From contig JAXLYV010000003.1 in assembly GCA_046351235.1 (NCBI GenBank), positions 496,001 to 560,000 on the forward strand: a stretch of DNA of 64,000 nucleotides, given 5' to 3'. Below are positions 49,470 to 57,733 of this stretch, piece by piece (the stretch's first letter is position 1; each line of letters starts with the position of its first letter). The position numbers and the translations under genes are program-made. The DNA is from JBBSAT01 sp046351235 (GTDB taxonomy: Bacteria > Myxococcota_A > Polyangia > Polyangiales > Sandaracinaceae). The notes beneath the pieces are model-generated. The model saw only the letters and a program-made list of their open reading frames with translations. It ran no database searches and had not been told where the DNA came from.

Positions 49470-52159
49470 TCGTAGTAGGCCCGCACGCCGATGGTGCCGA
49501 GGATGGGAAGGCCCGCGAGCGGCGCACTGCGAGCGTAGTCGTACTGGTAGACGAGGCCCTCGGCGTTGGTCGCGTTGTAGACGTTCTGCACGTCGATGTA
49601 GACCGAGCCGAGCACCGTGTTGGCGATGTTGAAGTCGCGATCGATGCGGGCGTTGAGCTGGTGGAAGATCGGCAGGCGCTCGCCGCGATCGCAGAACGCG
49701 GGATCGTACTCGTTCGCATCCGCGTCGAACGACGCGCTGCAGACGCTCGAGGTGGGGCGGCCCGACGTGAGCTGGAACGAGAGGCCGAAGCGCCACCCAT
49801 CGAACTCGTAGCTCGCGACCGCGCTGAGGCTGTGCGTCTGGTCGAAGCCGAAGACGAACCAGTTGCCGCCCGGGTTCACGCGCTCGCTGCGCGCGAGCGT
49901 GTACGAGAGGGAGCCGTAGAAGCCGTCGCCCAGCGGGCGCCGCACGAGCACCTCCATGCCGTAGCTGCGCCCCTGTTGGTCGGCGACGAAGAAGATGCGC
50001 TGCGGGTTGCCCTGCTCGTCCATCGCGACGACCTGGTTGAAGCGCGCGATGTCCCACATGTACGTGAAGAAGCCGGTGATGCGCGCGAAGATCCCGAGCG
50101 GCAGGTTCGCCTCGAGCCCGAGCGACTGCTGCCACGAGCGCTGCGGCCCGAGGCGCGGGTTGCCGCCCGTGCCCACCGTCTGCACCACGTTCGGCGGCTG
50201 CGTGAAGAGGCCGGTCGCGGCGACGAGCTGCACGTCGTCACTGAAGTGCAGGTGCCCGACGAGGCGCGGGTCGGGCGCGATGTCGGTGTAGTTGCCGTAG
50301 CGGAGCAGATCGAGGCGCACGCCGAGGCTGATCTCGACGGGGGAGAAATCGAAGACCGCCTCGCCGTAGAGCCCGGGCGTGCCGCGCGCGACGCGCGTCT
50401 GGATTGCCACGAGCTGCGGATCGAAGGCCGGGCGCGGGTACTCGCCGAGGCCGGTGGCGGTGGGCGCGGTGATGTTCAGGCCGAACGAGGTGCCGGCGGC
50501 GTCGACGCCGAAGTTCGCGTGCAGCCAGGGCGCGAGCTGCGTGGTGATGTCGAGGCGCAGTGCGCTGACGAAGTTCTCGAAGAGGAAGACCTGCGGCGTG
50601 GCGCCGGCCGTGCGGTTCGAGAAGCCCGTCGCGTCGCGCCCGAGGTTGAGCGAGAGCCGCACGTTGGTCGACTCGGCGACGTGCCAGTCGAAGCGCGCGA
50701 TGGCGCGCTGGAACTGGTAGTTGATGTTCGTGTTCGTGTCGGCCGAGGTAGCGCCGCTGCCGACGGTGCCGCTGTTGTCGAGCGCGTCGTCCGAGCCGAA
50801 GACGAAGAGGCTCGCCGAGAAGTGGTCGTCGAAGCGGTACTGGATGCGCGCCTGGTAGTCGTCGTAGCTGAGGCTCGGGAAGCGCTGGCCCGAGACGGCG
50901 CTCGCGATGCCGAGGAAGAGCTCGTAGTAGCTGCGGCGGAACGCGAACGCGACGACGCCGCGGTGGTCGTCGAAGGGAATGAAGGCGCGGCCCTCGGCGC
51001 GGAGCGCGTCCACCTGGAGCTCGATGTGGAGCGGCGCGTCGTCGGCGATGTTGGTCTCGAGCGAGACGATGCCTTGCCCGAAGCGGCCGTACCGGACCGG
51101 GTAGTTGCCGGGATAGAAGTCCTGGCGCTCGACGAACGCGGTGTTGATGACGGTCGGGCCGAGGCCGAAGTGCCAGAGGTTCGGCACCGGGAAGCCGTCG
51201 ATGAAGTAGCCGGTGTTGTTCAGCCCGGCGCCGCGGATCACCAGGAACGGGATGCCGAAAGGCAGGCGCGAGATGCCGGGGAGGAACTGGATCGCGCGCA
51301 CGGGGTCACCGAAGGTGCCGGGCACCGTGCTCAGCTCGGCGCCGCGGAACGTGATGCGCGTCGCGGCCCCGACCTCGGGCGGATCGACGGTGCCGGTCAC
51401 CGAGAACATGGCGACCTCGTCGTCCTCGAGCTCCTCCTCCGGGGTCGTGGCGTCGGTCGTGGCGTCGGTCTCGGGGCCGGTGCCGGTGCCGGCGTCCTGC
51501 CCCTCGCCCTCGGCCGTGGTGCCGTCCCCTGTCTCGGATCCAGCGCCCTCGGTCGTCGTGCCCTCGCCCTCGGTGCCCGGCTCGGTGCCGCTGCCAGTTC
51601 CCGCGGGCTCGGCCTCTTCCTCTTCTTCCTCTTCTTCCGTCGCCAGCGTGTACCGGAAGCGGATGCGGGCCGGCACCGCCACGCCGTCGCGCATCGCGGG
51701 GGAGAAGATCATCTCGTGCGCGGCGGCGAGCACGAGCGCGTCGATGTCCTCGCGAAGCGGGGTACCGACCGTCGCATCCGTGACCGTGCCGTCGGCCGCG
51801 ATGGTGAGGACGAGATCGACGCCCGATCCAGGCGGGACCGGCTCGGCACCCTCGGGCAGGGTGATCGCCGGCGCCGCCACCAGGTGCGGCGGCACGCGCG
51901 AGGGCGCCACCGCGCCGGCATCGGCGGGCGGTCCGGCATCGGCGGGCGGACCGGCATCGGCCGGCGGGGCTCCGCCATCCGCCACCGGCGGCGCCGCATC
52001 GCCGGCCACGCCGCCGTCGCTCGGCGGAACCCCTGCGTCGGCCTGCGCGCTCGCGTCCGCGGCGCTGCCGAGCACGGAGAGCACGGCGAGCGCGACGAGC
52101 AAGAGCCGCGAATCCCGAACGGCCCCGTTCGGCGGTGACGTGCCCGAGCACAACCTCAT
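49466..52159 (-). CDS. TonB-dependent receptor with N-terminal TonB C-terminal-like domain
   Basis: 897 residues: signal peptide (RLLLVALAVLSVLGSAADASA), repeated PADAGPPADAG linker, then a TonB-C-like domain (about 100-172; GSGVDLVLTIAADGTVTDATVGTPL, ALVLAAAHEMIFSPAMRDGVAVPARIRFRY), an acidic/Thr-rich spacer (about 173-245), a plug (about 265-380; DPVRAIQFLPGISRLPFGIPFLVIRGAGLNNTGYFIDGFPVP) and a beta-barrel. A TonB-type domain on the receptor itself is unusual: it could replace or block TonB. First gene of an overlapping unit with the lipoprotein, metzincin and propeller protein. The ligand is unknown. Confidence 0.9.
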   Translation of the reverse strand: MRLCSGTSPPNGAVRDSRLLLVALAVLSVLGSAADASAQADAGVPPSDGGVAGDAAPPVADGGAPPADAGPPADAGPPADAGAVAPSRVPPHLVAAPAITLPEGAEPVPPGSGVDLVLTIAADGTVTDATVGTPLREDIDALVLAAAHEMIFSPAMRDGVAVPARIRFRYTLATEEEEEEEEAEPAGTGSGTEPGTEGEGTTTEGAGSETGDGTTAEGEGQDAGTGTGPETDATTDATTPEEELEDDEVAMFSVTGTVDPPEVGAATRITFRGAELSTVPGTFGDPVRAIQFLPGISRLPFGIPFLVIRGAGLNNTGYFIDGFPVPNLWHFGLGPTVINTAFVERQDFYPGNYPVRYGRFGQGIVSLETNIADDAPLHIELQVDALRAEGRAFIPFDDHRGVVAFAFRRSYYELFLGIASAVSGQRFPSLSYDDYQARIQYRFDDHFSASLFVFGSDDALDNSGTVGSGATSADTNTNINYQFQRAIARFDWHVAESTNVRLSLNLGRDATGFSNRTAGATPQVFLFENFVSALRLDITTQLAPWLHANFGVDAAGTSFGLNITAPTATGLGEYPRPAFDPQLVAIQTRVARGTPGLYGEAVFDFSPVEISLGVRLDLLRYGNYTDIAPDPRLVGHLHFSDDVQLVAATGLFTQPPNVVQTVGTGGNPRLGPQRSWQQSLGLEANLPLGIFARITGFFTYMWDIARFNQVVAMDEQGNPQRIFFVADQQGRSYGMEVLVRRPLGDGFYGSLSYTLARSERVNPGGNWFVFGFDQTHSLSAVASYEFDGWRFGLSFQLTSGRPTSSVCSASFDADANEYDPAFCDRGERLPIFHQLNARIDRDFNIANTVLGSVYIDVQNVYNATNAEGLVYQYDYARSAPLAGLPILGTIGVRAYYE

Positions 52160-52216
52160 CGCGTCCTGGCCGTAGCACGCCTGCGCGTCCGGTCACGTGG
52201 ACGCGCGGGCGCTCCC

Positions 52217-52849
52217 TCAGAGGCCCAGGATCTGCCCCGCCTCGTCGACCAGGTGCTCGGCGCCGGCGCCGGCGAGCTCGTCACGGTCGCGGAACCCCCA
52301 GAGCACGCCCACGCTCTTCATCCCGGCCGCGCGCGCCGTGCGCACGTCGACCGCGCTGTCGCCGACGAAGACGCAGCGCCCGGGCTCGATCCCGAGCGCG
52401 CTCGCCGCGAGGAGCGCCGGGGCGGGATCGGGCTTCTTCGGAACGCCCTCGCGCTCGCCGATCACGATCTCGAAGGTCCCGGGGAACACGGCCTCGGCGA
52501 TCTTCGTCGCCGCCGTCTGCGGCTTGTTCGTGACGACGGCCACGCGATCCCCGCGCGCCCGGAGCGCCACGAGCAGCGGCTCGATCCCGGGATACGGGCG
52601 CGAGGTCTCGAGCATCCGCGTGGCGTAGAGCGCTCTGTATCGCGCGAGCGCGTGGTCCACGAGCGCGCCGCGATCGGGCGGGAGCGCCTGCTCGAGCAGC
52701 GAGCGCGCCCCCTCGCCGACGCGCTGCCGGTACGTCTCGATCGGGTGCGTCGGCAGGCCGAGCTCTTCGAGCACGGCGTTCGCACAGCCACCGATGTCCC
52801 CGAGGGAGTCGAGGATCGTCCCGTCCATGTCGAAGAGGAACCCACGCAC
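52217..52849 (-). CDS. HAD-family phosphatase, phosphoglycolate phosphatase-like
   Basis: 210 residues with all four HAD motifs: I FLFDMDGTILDS, II VAVVTNKP, III KKPDPAPAL and IV CVFVGDSAVDVRTA, and a helical cap between I and II (about 15-80). Phosphoglycolate phosphatases share this layout, but a role on other small phosphate esters is equally possible. GTG start. Confidence 0.88.
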   Translation of the reverse strand: MRGFLFDMDGTILDSLGDIGGCANAVLEELGLPTHPIETYRQRVGEGARSLLEQALPPDRGALVDHALARYRALYATRMLETSRPYPGIEPLLVALRARGDRVAVVTNKPQTAATKIAEAVFPGTFEIVIGEREGVPKKPDPAPALLAASALGIEPGRCVFVGDSAVDVRTARAAGMKSVGVLWGFRDRDELAGAGAEHLVDEAGQILGL

Positions 52850-52867
52850 GGCCGCACCGCTCCTTCG

Positions 52868-53971
52868 TCAGCGCGCGAAGAGGCGCGCGCGATCCTTGAA
52901 CGCCTTCAGCTCGATCGCATTGCCGCTCGGATCGCGCAGGAAGAACGTCGCCTGCTCGCCGACCTCGCCGCGGAAGCGGATGCGCGGCGCGATCAGGAAC
53001 TTCGTGCCTGCGGCCTCGAGCTCGCGCGCGAGCGCGTGCCAGTCGTCCCAGGGCAGCACCGCCCCGTGATGCCGCACGGGCACGTCGTCGCCGTCGACCT
53101 CGTTCGTCGTGACGGTGTCGATGCGCTCGCTGACGTGCGCGCTGATCTGGTGCCCGTAGAAGTCGAAGTCGATCCAGCGCTCGGCCTCGCGCCCCACGCG
53201 GCAGCCCAGCGTCTCGACGTAGAAGCGGCGCGTGCTCTCGACGTCGCGCACCGCGAAGGCGAGATGGAACGGCACGCGCGGGCTCTCGCTCGCGCCGAGC
53301 AGCCGCTCGACGTAGGCGGCCACGCTCGGCACGCGCTCGCCCGCGTGCTCGGGATAGAAGTCGAAGGGATCGACGAGCACGGCGTGCATCCCGGCCGCGT
53401 TCGCGCCCACCACGTCGACGCCGGGGATGTCGCCGAGATACACGCTCGTCTCCGCGCGCTGGCCGGTGCGCGCGAGGGCGCGGCGGAAGAGCTCGGGGTC
53501 GGGCTTGCGCACGCCCTCGTGGTGCGAGTCGATCACGTGCTCGACGAAGGGCGACAATCCCACCTCCTCGAAGAGCCCGGGCAGGGCGCCCTCGGAGTTG
53601 GAGATCACCGAGACGTGCACGCCCGCGGCCTTCAGGCGCCCGAGCGCGGCGGGCAGGCCCTCCGGCACGCGGCGCCAGAGGTTCATCGCGTCGTGCGCGC
53701 GGCGGAGCGGCGCGACCATCTCGCGCGCATGCGTCTCGCCGAGCCCGGCCGCCGCGAGCAGCGTGACGAGATAGAGGCCCCAGCCGTCCTCGTGCGAGAC
53801 GCCGGCGCGCATCAGCGCCTCGTAGCGGCGCTTGGCCGCGCCCTCCACCTCGCGCAGCGCGCGCGCCTTCACCGTGTGGCCGTAGGACGAGACCACGTCG
53901 GCGACGGCTTGGTGGTCGAGGAACACGATCGTGTTCCCCGCATCGAGGAAGACGGCAGTCGGAAGGGTCAT
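52868..53971 (-). CDS. fusion of HAD hydrolase and VOC (glyoxalase-fold) domain
   Basis: 367 residues in two parts. Residues about 5-225 are a HAD hydrolase: motif I VFLDAGNTIVFLD, motif II VISNSEG, motif III RKPDPELF, motif IV SVYLGDIPGVD. Motif I lacks the second Asp of phosphatases (D-A-G), as in dehalogenase-type HADs. Residues about 235-365 are a VOC domain: FHLAFAVRDVESTRRFYVETLGC, WIDFDFYGHQISAHV and DPSGNAIELKAF, with His/His/Glu metal ligands. Independent genes for the two are normal; a fused order HAD-VOC suggests a two-step reaction. No frameshift is seen. It is followed 18 bases later by a second HAD gene. Confidence 0.87.
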   Translation of the reverse strand: MTLPTAVFLDAGNTIVFLDHQAVADVVSSYGHTVKARALREVEGAAKRRYEALMRAGVSHEDGWGLYLVTLLAAAGLGETHAREMVAPLRRAHDAMNLWRRVPEGLPAALGRLKAAGVHVSVISNSEGALPGLFEEVGLSPFVEHVIDSHHEGVRKPDPELFRRALARTGQRAETSVYLGDIPGVDVVGANAAGMHAVLVDPFDFYPEHAGERVPSVAAYVERLLGASESPRVPFHLAFAVRDVESTRRFYVETLGCRVGREAERWIDFDFYGHQISAHVSERIDTVTTNEVDGDDVPVRHHGAVLPWDDWHALARELEAAGTKFLIAPRIRFRGEVGEQATFFLRDPSGNAIELKAFKDRARLFAR

Positions 53972-54025
53972 GTCGTCAGCGCGCCGTCCCGGGGTCGGCC
54001 GGAAGCCTCCAGGCGGTCGAACGAG

Positions 54026-54409
54026 TCAGAGCAGGGAGATCAGACGCTTGGCGCGATCTTCGGCCTGCTGGAGGATCTGACGCGCCTCGTCCTCGGGCAC
54101 GCGCACCTTCTTCACGAGCGCGTCGAGGACCTTCTTCTCCTCGTCGCTCTGGTGACCGTCGATGTACGTGAGGATCACGGCGTGCTGGATCAGCGCGCGC
54201 CGATCGGCGGCCGAGAGATCGCTGATGGGGATGTCGTCGATGGATCGCGGTGTCTTCGCGTAGTCGCGGATCGCCTCGGCGTCGTTGCCGGCCACCTCGA
54301 ACGCCGAGAGCAGCGCCTCGATGACCTCGTGCTCTTCCGCCTCGACCCGGCCGTCCGCCCACGCGACCGCGACCAGGGACTTGAGCATCGCCTCTTGGTA
54401 GTCCTCCAT
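54026..54409 (-). CDS. TerB-like helical protein
   Basis: 127 residues, all-helical: SLVAVAWADGRVEAEEHEVIEALLSAF and AVILTYIDGHQSDEEKKVLDALVKKV, the duplicated DGxxxxxE pattern of TerB/DjlA-type metal-binding domains. TerB domains occur in tellurite-resistance and membrane-stress systems; stand-alone versions have no known activity. No ter genes are nearby. Confidence 0.8.
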   Translation of the reverse strand: MEDYQEAMLKSLVAVAWADGRVEAEEHEVIEALLSAFEVAGNDAEAIRDYAKTPRSIDDIPISDLSAADRRALIQHAVILTYIDGHQSDEEKKVLDALVKKVRVPEDEARQILQQAEDRAKRLISLL

Positions 54410-54533
54410 CGTCCTCTCCTCGCGCGCGACGGTAACACAGTGCGCACGTGGTCGGGGGCCGAGGCACGATGCAGCATCGTCGACTGCCGTTCTTGTGCGT
54501 CGCCGTCGAGGCGCCACGGTAGAGTGCGGCGGA

Positions 54534-56324
54534 GTGGGCCGTCGCGCACATGTTGGTGTCGCGCTCGCGCTGTGGCTCGCCACGGCCTGGGCGGCGCTCG
54601 CGCGCGCGGAGGACGCTGGGCTGGACGCCGGTGTCGAGCGCCACGCCGAGGCGCCCCCCGACGAGATCGACGCCGGCGAAGCGGAGGCCCACGAAGCGCC
54701 CCCGGCCGAGCCCGCGGTCGACGCCGGGATCGATGCCGCGCGCCCGGCGCCTCGCGTGGTGGTGCGCACCGACGCGGCCGTCGTGGACGCGGCGCTCCCG
54801 AGCGATGCCGGGGTCGATGCCGCGAGCGCTGACGCCGGCCCGCCGCCGGACGCCGCGGTCGAGAGCGACGCGGGCGCTGCGCTCGCGGTCAGCGAGCCCC
54901 CACCGAGCGCCGCGCCGCCCACGCCGGCCGCCGCCAGCCGGGACGTCCTCCGCACGCTGATCGGGCTCGTGCTCCTGATGGTGCTCGCCTACGTGGGCGG
55001 CCACCCGCGCGTCGCACGCCTCGAGCAGCGCCTCGGCATCGCGCAGGTGATGACGAGTGGCCTGCCGTTCGTCTTCCTCGGCCTCGTCGCGCAGCAGCCG
55101 GCGCTCGACGTGCTGAACCGCCAGACGCTCGACGAGCTGCTCCCGCTGCTCCAGTTCGGGCTCGGCTGGATCGGCTTCCAGACCGGCTTCTCGTTCGAGG
55201 CGCGCGAGCTCGATCGCGTGCCGCGCGGCACGGGGACCGTCGTCCTGCTGCTCTCGACGTTCCCGTTCGTCGTGATCTCGGGGGTGACGGCGCTCGTGCT
55301 CTGGGCCGTGGGCCTGGGTCACGATCCGCTCGCGCTCGCGCGCGACTCGTGCCTGCTCGGCCTCGCCGGCGCGCTCTCGGCGCCCACGCTCGAGCGCGTG
55401 ATCGGGCAGCGTATGAGCCCGGCCGCGCTCGATCTCGCGCGCGCCATCGCGCTCCTCGACGACGTGCTCGGCGTGGCCGCGCTCGCGTGCCTGGCGGCCT
55501 TCCTCCACGGGGGCGCGGGCGGCGACGACGCGTGGAAGCTGCCCGGCGTCGGCTGGATCTTCGTCACGTTCGGCATGGCCGTGTCGATCGGCCTCGTCGT
55601 CTACGTCGTGCTCCGCGGCACCGACTCCGGCGGTGAGAAGACGTCGCTCCTGCTCGGGTCGGTCGCGCTCACGGCGGGCCTGGCCGGCTATCTCTCGCTC
55701 TCGCCGCTCGTCATCTGCTTCTTCGCCGGCATCCTGCTGCGGAACCTCCCGAGCGACGACAAGGACGAGCTCACGCGCACGTTCCGGCGGCTCGAGCGGC
55801 CGATCTACTTCCTGTTCCTCCTCATGCTGGGCGCGCTCTGGCGCATCCAGGACTGGCGCGGCTGGGCGCTGCTCCCGGTGTTCGTGCTGGCGCGCTTCGC
55901 GGGGCGCTTCGCCGGCGCGCGCGTCGCGCGCCGTCTGCCGGCCTCGGAGACGCCCGAGGCCCTCGGCGAGGCCGAGGATCGCGACCTCGCGCTGCCGCCG
56001 ATGGGCCAGCTCGCGCTCGCGTTCGTGGTGACGGCGCAGACGCTCTACGAGAGCCCGGCGGTGCAGGCGATCGTGACGGCCGTCGTCGGTGGCGGCGTGC
56101 TCCTCGAGATCGTGGTCCAGATCTCCAGCCGCCAGCGGCGCCGCAAGCCCGGCCCACGGCCGAGCGCGCCGCCCGAAGTGCTCGCGCGCATCGAGCCCGA
56201 GGAGCCACCTCCGCGCGAGCCCCCGAGCAGCGATCGCACGCTCGTCGACGAGCCCGCCATCGCGAGCACCGTGCCCGCCGGCGGCGCTCCGCCCGACACG
56301 ACGACCGAAGAGGCCCCCGAATGA
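54534..56324 (+). CDS. cation:proton antiporter-like membrane protein with Ala/Asp-rich N-terminal extension
   Basis: About 596 residues from a GTG that gives a good signal peptide (ALALWLATAWAALARAED); the upstream GTG 54495 is an alternative. Residues about 25-135 are a low-complexity Asp/Ala/Gly/Pro segment (DAGVDAASADAGPPPDAA) that should be periplasmic. From about 140 there are some 11 membrane helices of Na/H-exchanger (CPA) type; LARAIALLDDVLGVAALACL holds the central Asp pair. The stop overlaps the next antiporter gene (ATGA). It may be a non-canonical or regulatory subunit of that transporter. Confidence 0.82.
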   Translation: MGRRAHVGVALALWLATAWAALARAEDAGLDAGVERHAEAPPDEIDAGEAEAHEAPPAEPAVDAGIDAARPAPRVVVRTDAAVVDAALPSDAGVDAASADAGPPPDAAVESDAGAALAVSEPPPSAAPPTPAAASRDVLRTLIGLVLLMVLAYVGGHPRVARLEQRLGIAQVMTSGLPFVFLGLVAQQPALDVLNRQTLDELLPLLQFGLGWIGFQTGFSFEARELDRVPRGTGTVVLLLSTFPFVVISGVTALVLWAVGLGHDPLALARDSCLLGLAGALSAPTLERVIGQRMSPAALDLARAIALLDDVLGVAALACLAAFLHGGAGGDDAWKLPGVGWIFVTFGMAVSIGLVVYVVLRGTDSGGEKTSLLLGSVALTAGLAGYLSLSPLVICFFAGILLRNLPSDDKDELTRTFRRLERPIYFLFLLMLGALWRIQDWRGWALLPVFVLARFAGRFAGARVARRLPASETPEALGEAEDRDLALPPMGQLALAFVVTAQTLYESPAVQAIVTAVVGGGVLLEIVVQISSRQRRRKPGPRPSAPPEVLARIEPEEPPPREPPSSDRTLVDEPAIASTVPAGGAPPDTTTEEAPE

Positions 56325-57700
56325 GCACGATCAAGCGCCTGCTCGTGATCGTGATCCTCTGCGGCGTGATGCAGGCCGTGGAGTCGTTCGGCGATCCCTC
56401 GAGCGACCCGCGCCGCGCCGCGTCGGCGATGGTCGTCGGCATCGGCTTCGTGCTGATCGCCGCGTGGTTCGCCGGGCGGATCTTCGCGACGATGCGCCTG
56501 CCGAAGCTCACCGGCTACCTCGCGATGGGCATCCTCGCGGGCCCGGCGCTCGGGCTGCTCGCGCCCTCCACCGTGCAGGGCCTCGGCCTCGTGAACGGCA
56601 TGGCCACGGCGCTCATCGCGCTCACCGGCGGCAGCGAGATGGACTTCCGCGCGATGCGACCGCTCTTCAAGTCGATCGCCGCGATCTCGCTCATCGCGGT
56701 CTGCGGTACCGCGGTGCTGCTCGGCCTCACGACGTGGCTGCTCGCGCCGCAGCTCGCCTTCATGGCCGACCTTCCACCGACGAGCGTGATCGCCCTCGCG
56801 GTCGTGCTCGGTGTCGTCGTCGTCGCGCAGTCTCCGGCCGTGGTGGTGGCGATCCGCGCCGAGACCGGCGCCGACGGCCCCGTCGCGCGCACCACGCTCG
56901 GCGTGGTCGTGCTCGCCGACCTCCTCGTGGTCGTCCTCTTCGCGCTCGCGACCTCGGCGGCGGAGGCGATGCTCTCGGGGAGCGCGGACGTCGCCAGGAC
57001 GGCGCGCACGATGGCGTGGGAGCTCTTCGGCAGCCTCGGCATCGGCATCATGATCGGCGCGATCCTCTCCGCCTGGATCCGCTTCGTCGGCAACCGCGGG
57101 CTCGACCTCTTCGTCTTGCTCGTGTGCTTCGTCGCGGCGGAGGTCGGGCGGCGGGTCCACCTCGACCCGCTGCTCGTCATGCTCGCGGCGGGGATGTTCG
57201 TCGAGAACGTGAGCCGGAAGGGTGAGGTCCTCCGTCACGCGTTCGAAGATGCTTCGCTCCCCGTCTACATCCTCTTCTTCACCGTGGCCGGCGCGAGCGT
57301 CCACCTCGCCGAGCTCCCGACGCTCGCGGTGCCCGTGGGCACCCTCGTCGTGGTGCGGGCGGCCGGTCTGCACTTCGGCACCAAGCTCGCGGCGCGCGCC
57401 GCGGGCGCTCCGAGCGCGGTCGAGCGATACGGCTCGCTGGGCCTCTTGCCGCAGGCGGGCCTGGCGATCGCGCTGGCGCAGCTGCTCGAGCGCGCGTTCC
57501 CCGACGTGGGCCATGGGATGGCGGGGGTCGTGCTCGCGGTCGTCGCAGTGAACCAGATCGTGGCGCCGGCGATCTTCCGCATCGCGCTCGTGCGCTCGGG
57601 CGAGGCTTCCTCGAGCGCGAGCTCGTCGCACGCCGAGCACGGCGCGACGCCGCTCGTGCCCGTCGATTCGACCCCAGCGGAACCCGACGCGGAGGCGTGA
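56321..57700 (+). CDS. Na+/H+ (cation:proton) antiporter, CPA2-like
   Basis: 459 residues, 12 or so membrane helices. Family features: LPKLTGYLAMGILAGPALGLL (N-terminal dimer helix), ALIALTGGSEMDF, VVVVAQSPAVVVAIRAETGADGPVARTTLGVVVLADLLVVVLF (core helices with the transport Asp), and the His/Ser-rich C-terminal tail. Start overlaps the stop of the upstream antiporter-like gene. Two full-length CPA-type proteins made together suggests a hetero-oligomer or two-step pump. Confidence 0.9.
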   Translation: MSTIKRLLVIVILCGVMQAVESFGDPSSDPRRAASAMVVGIGFVLIAAWFAGRIFATMRLPKLTGYLAMGILAGPALGLLAPSTVQGLGLVNGMATALIALTGGSEMDFRAMRPLFKSIAAISLIAVCGTAVLLGLTTWLLAPQLAFMADLPPTSVIALAVVLGVVVVAQSPAVVVAIRAETGADGPVARTTLGVVVLADLLVVVLFALATSAAEAMLSGSADVARTARTMAWELFGSLGIGIMIGAILSAWIRFVGNRGLDLFVLLVCFVAAEVGRRVHLDPLLVMLAAGMFVENVSRKGEVLRHAFEDASLPVYILFFTVAGASVHLAELPTLAVPVGTLVVVRAAGLHFGTKLAARAAGAPSAVERYGSLGLLPQAGLAIALAQLLERAFPDVGHGMAGVVLAVVAVNQIVAPAIFRIALVRSGEASSSASSSHAEHGATPLVPVDSTPAEPDAEA

Positions 57701-57733
57701 CATCGGACGGTGCGTTCCGCACCATCCGCGGCC

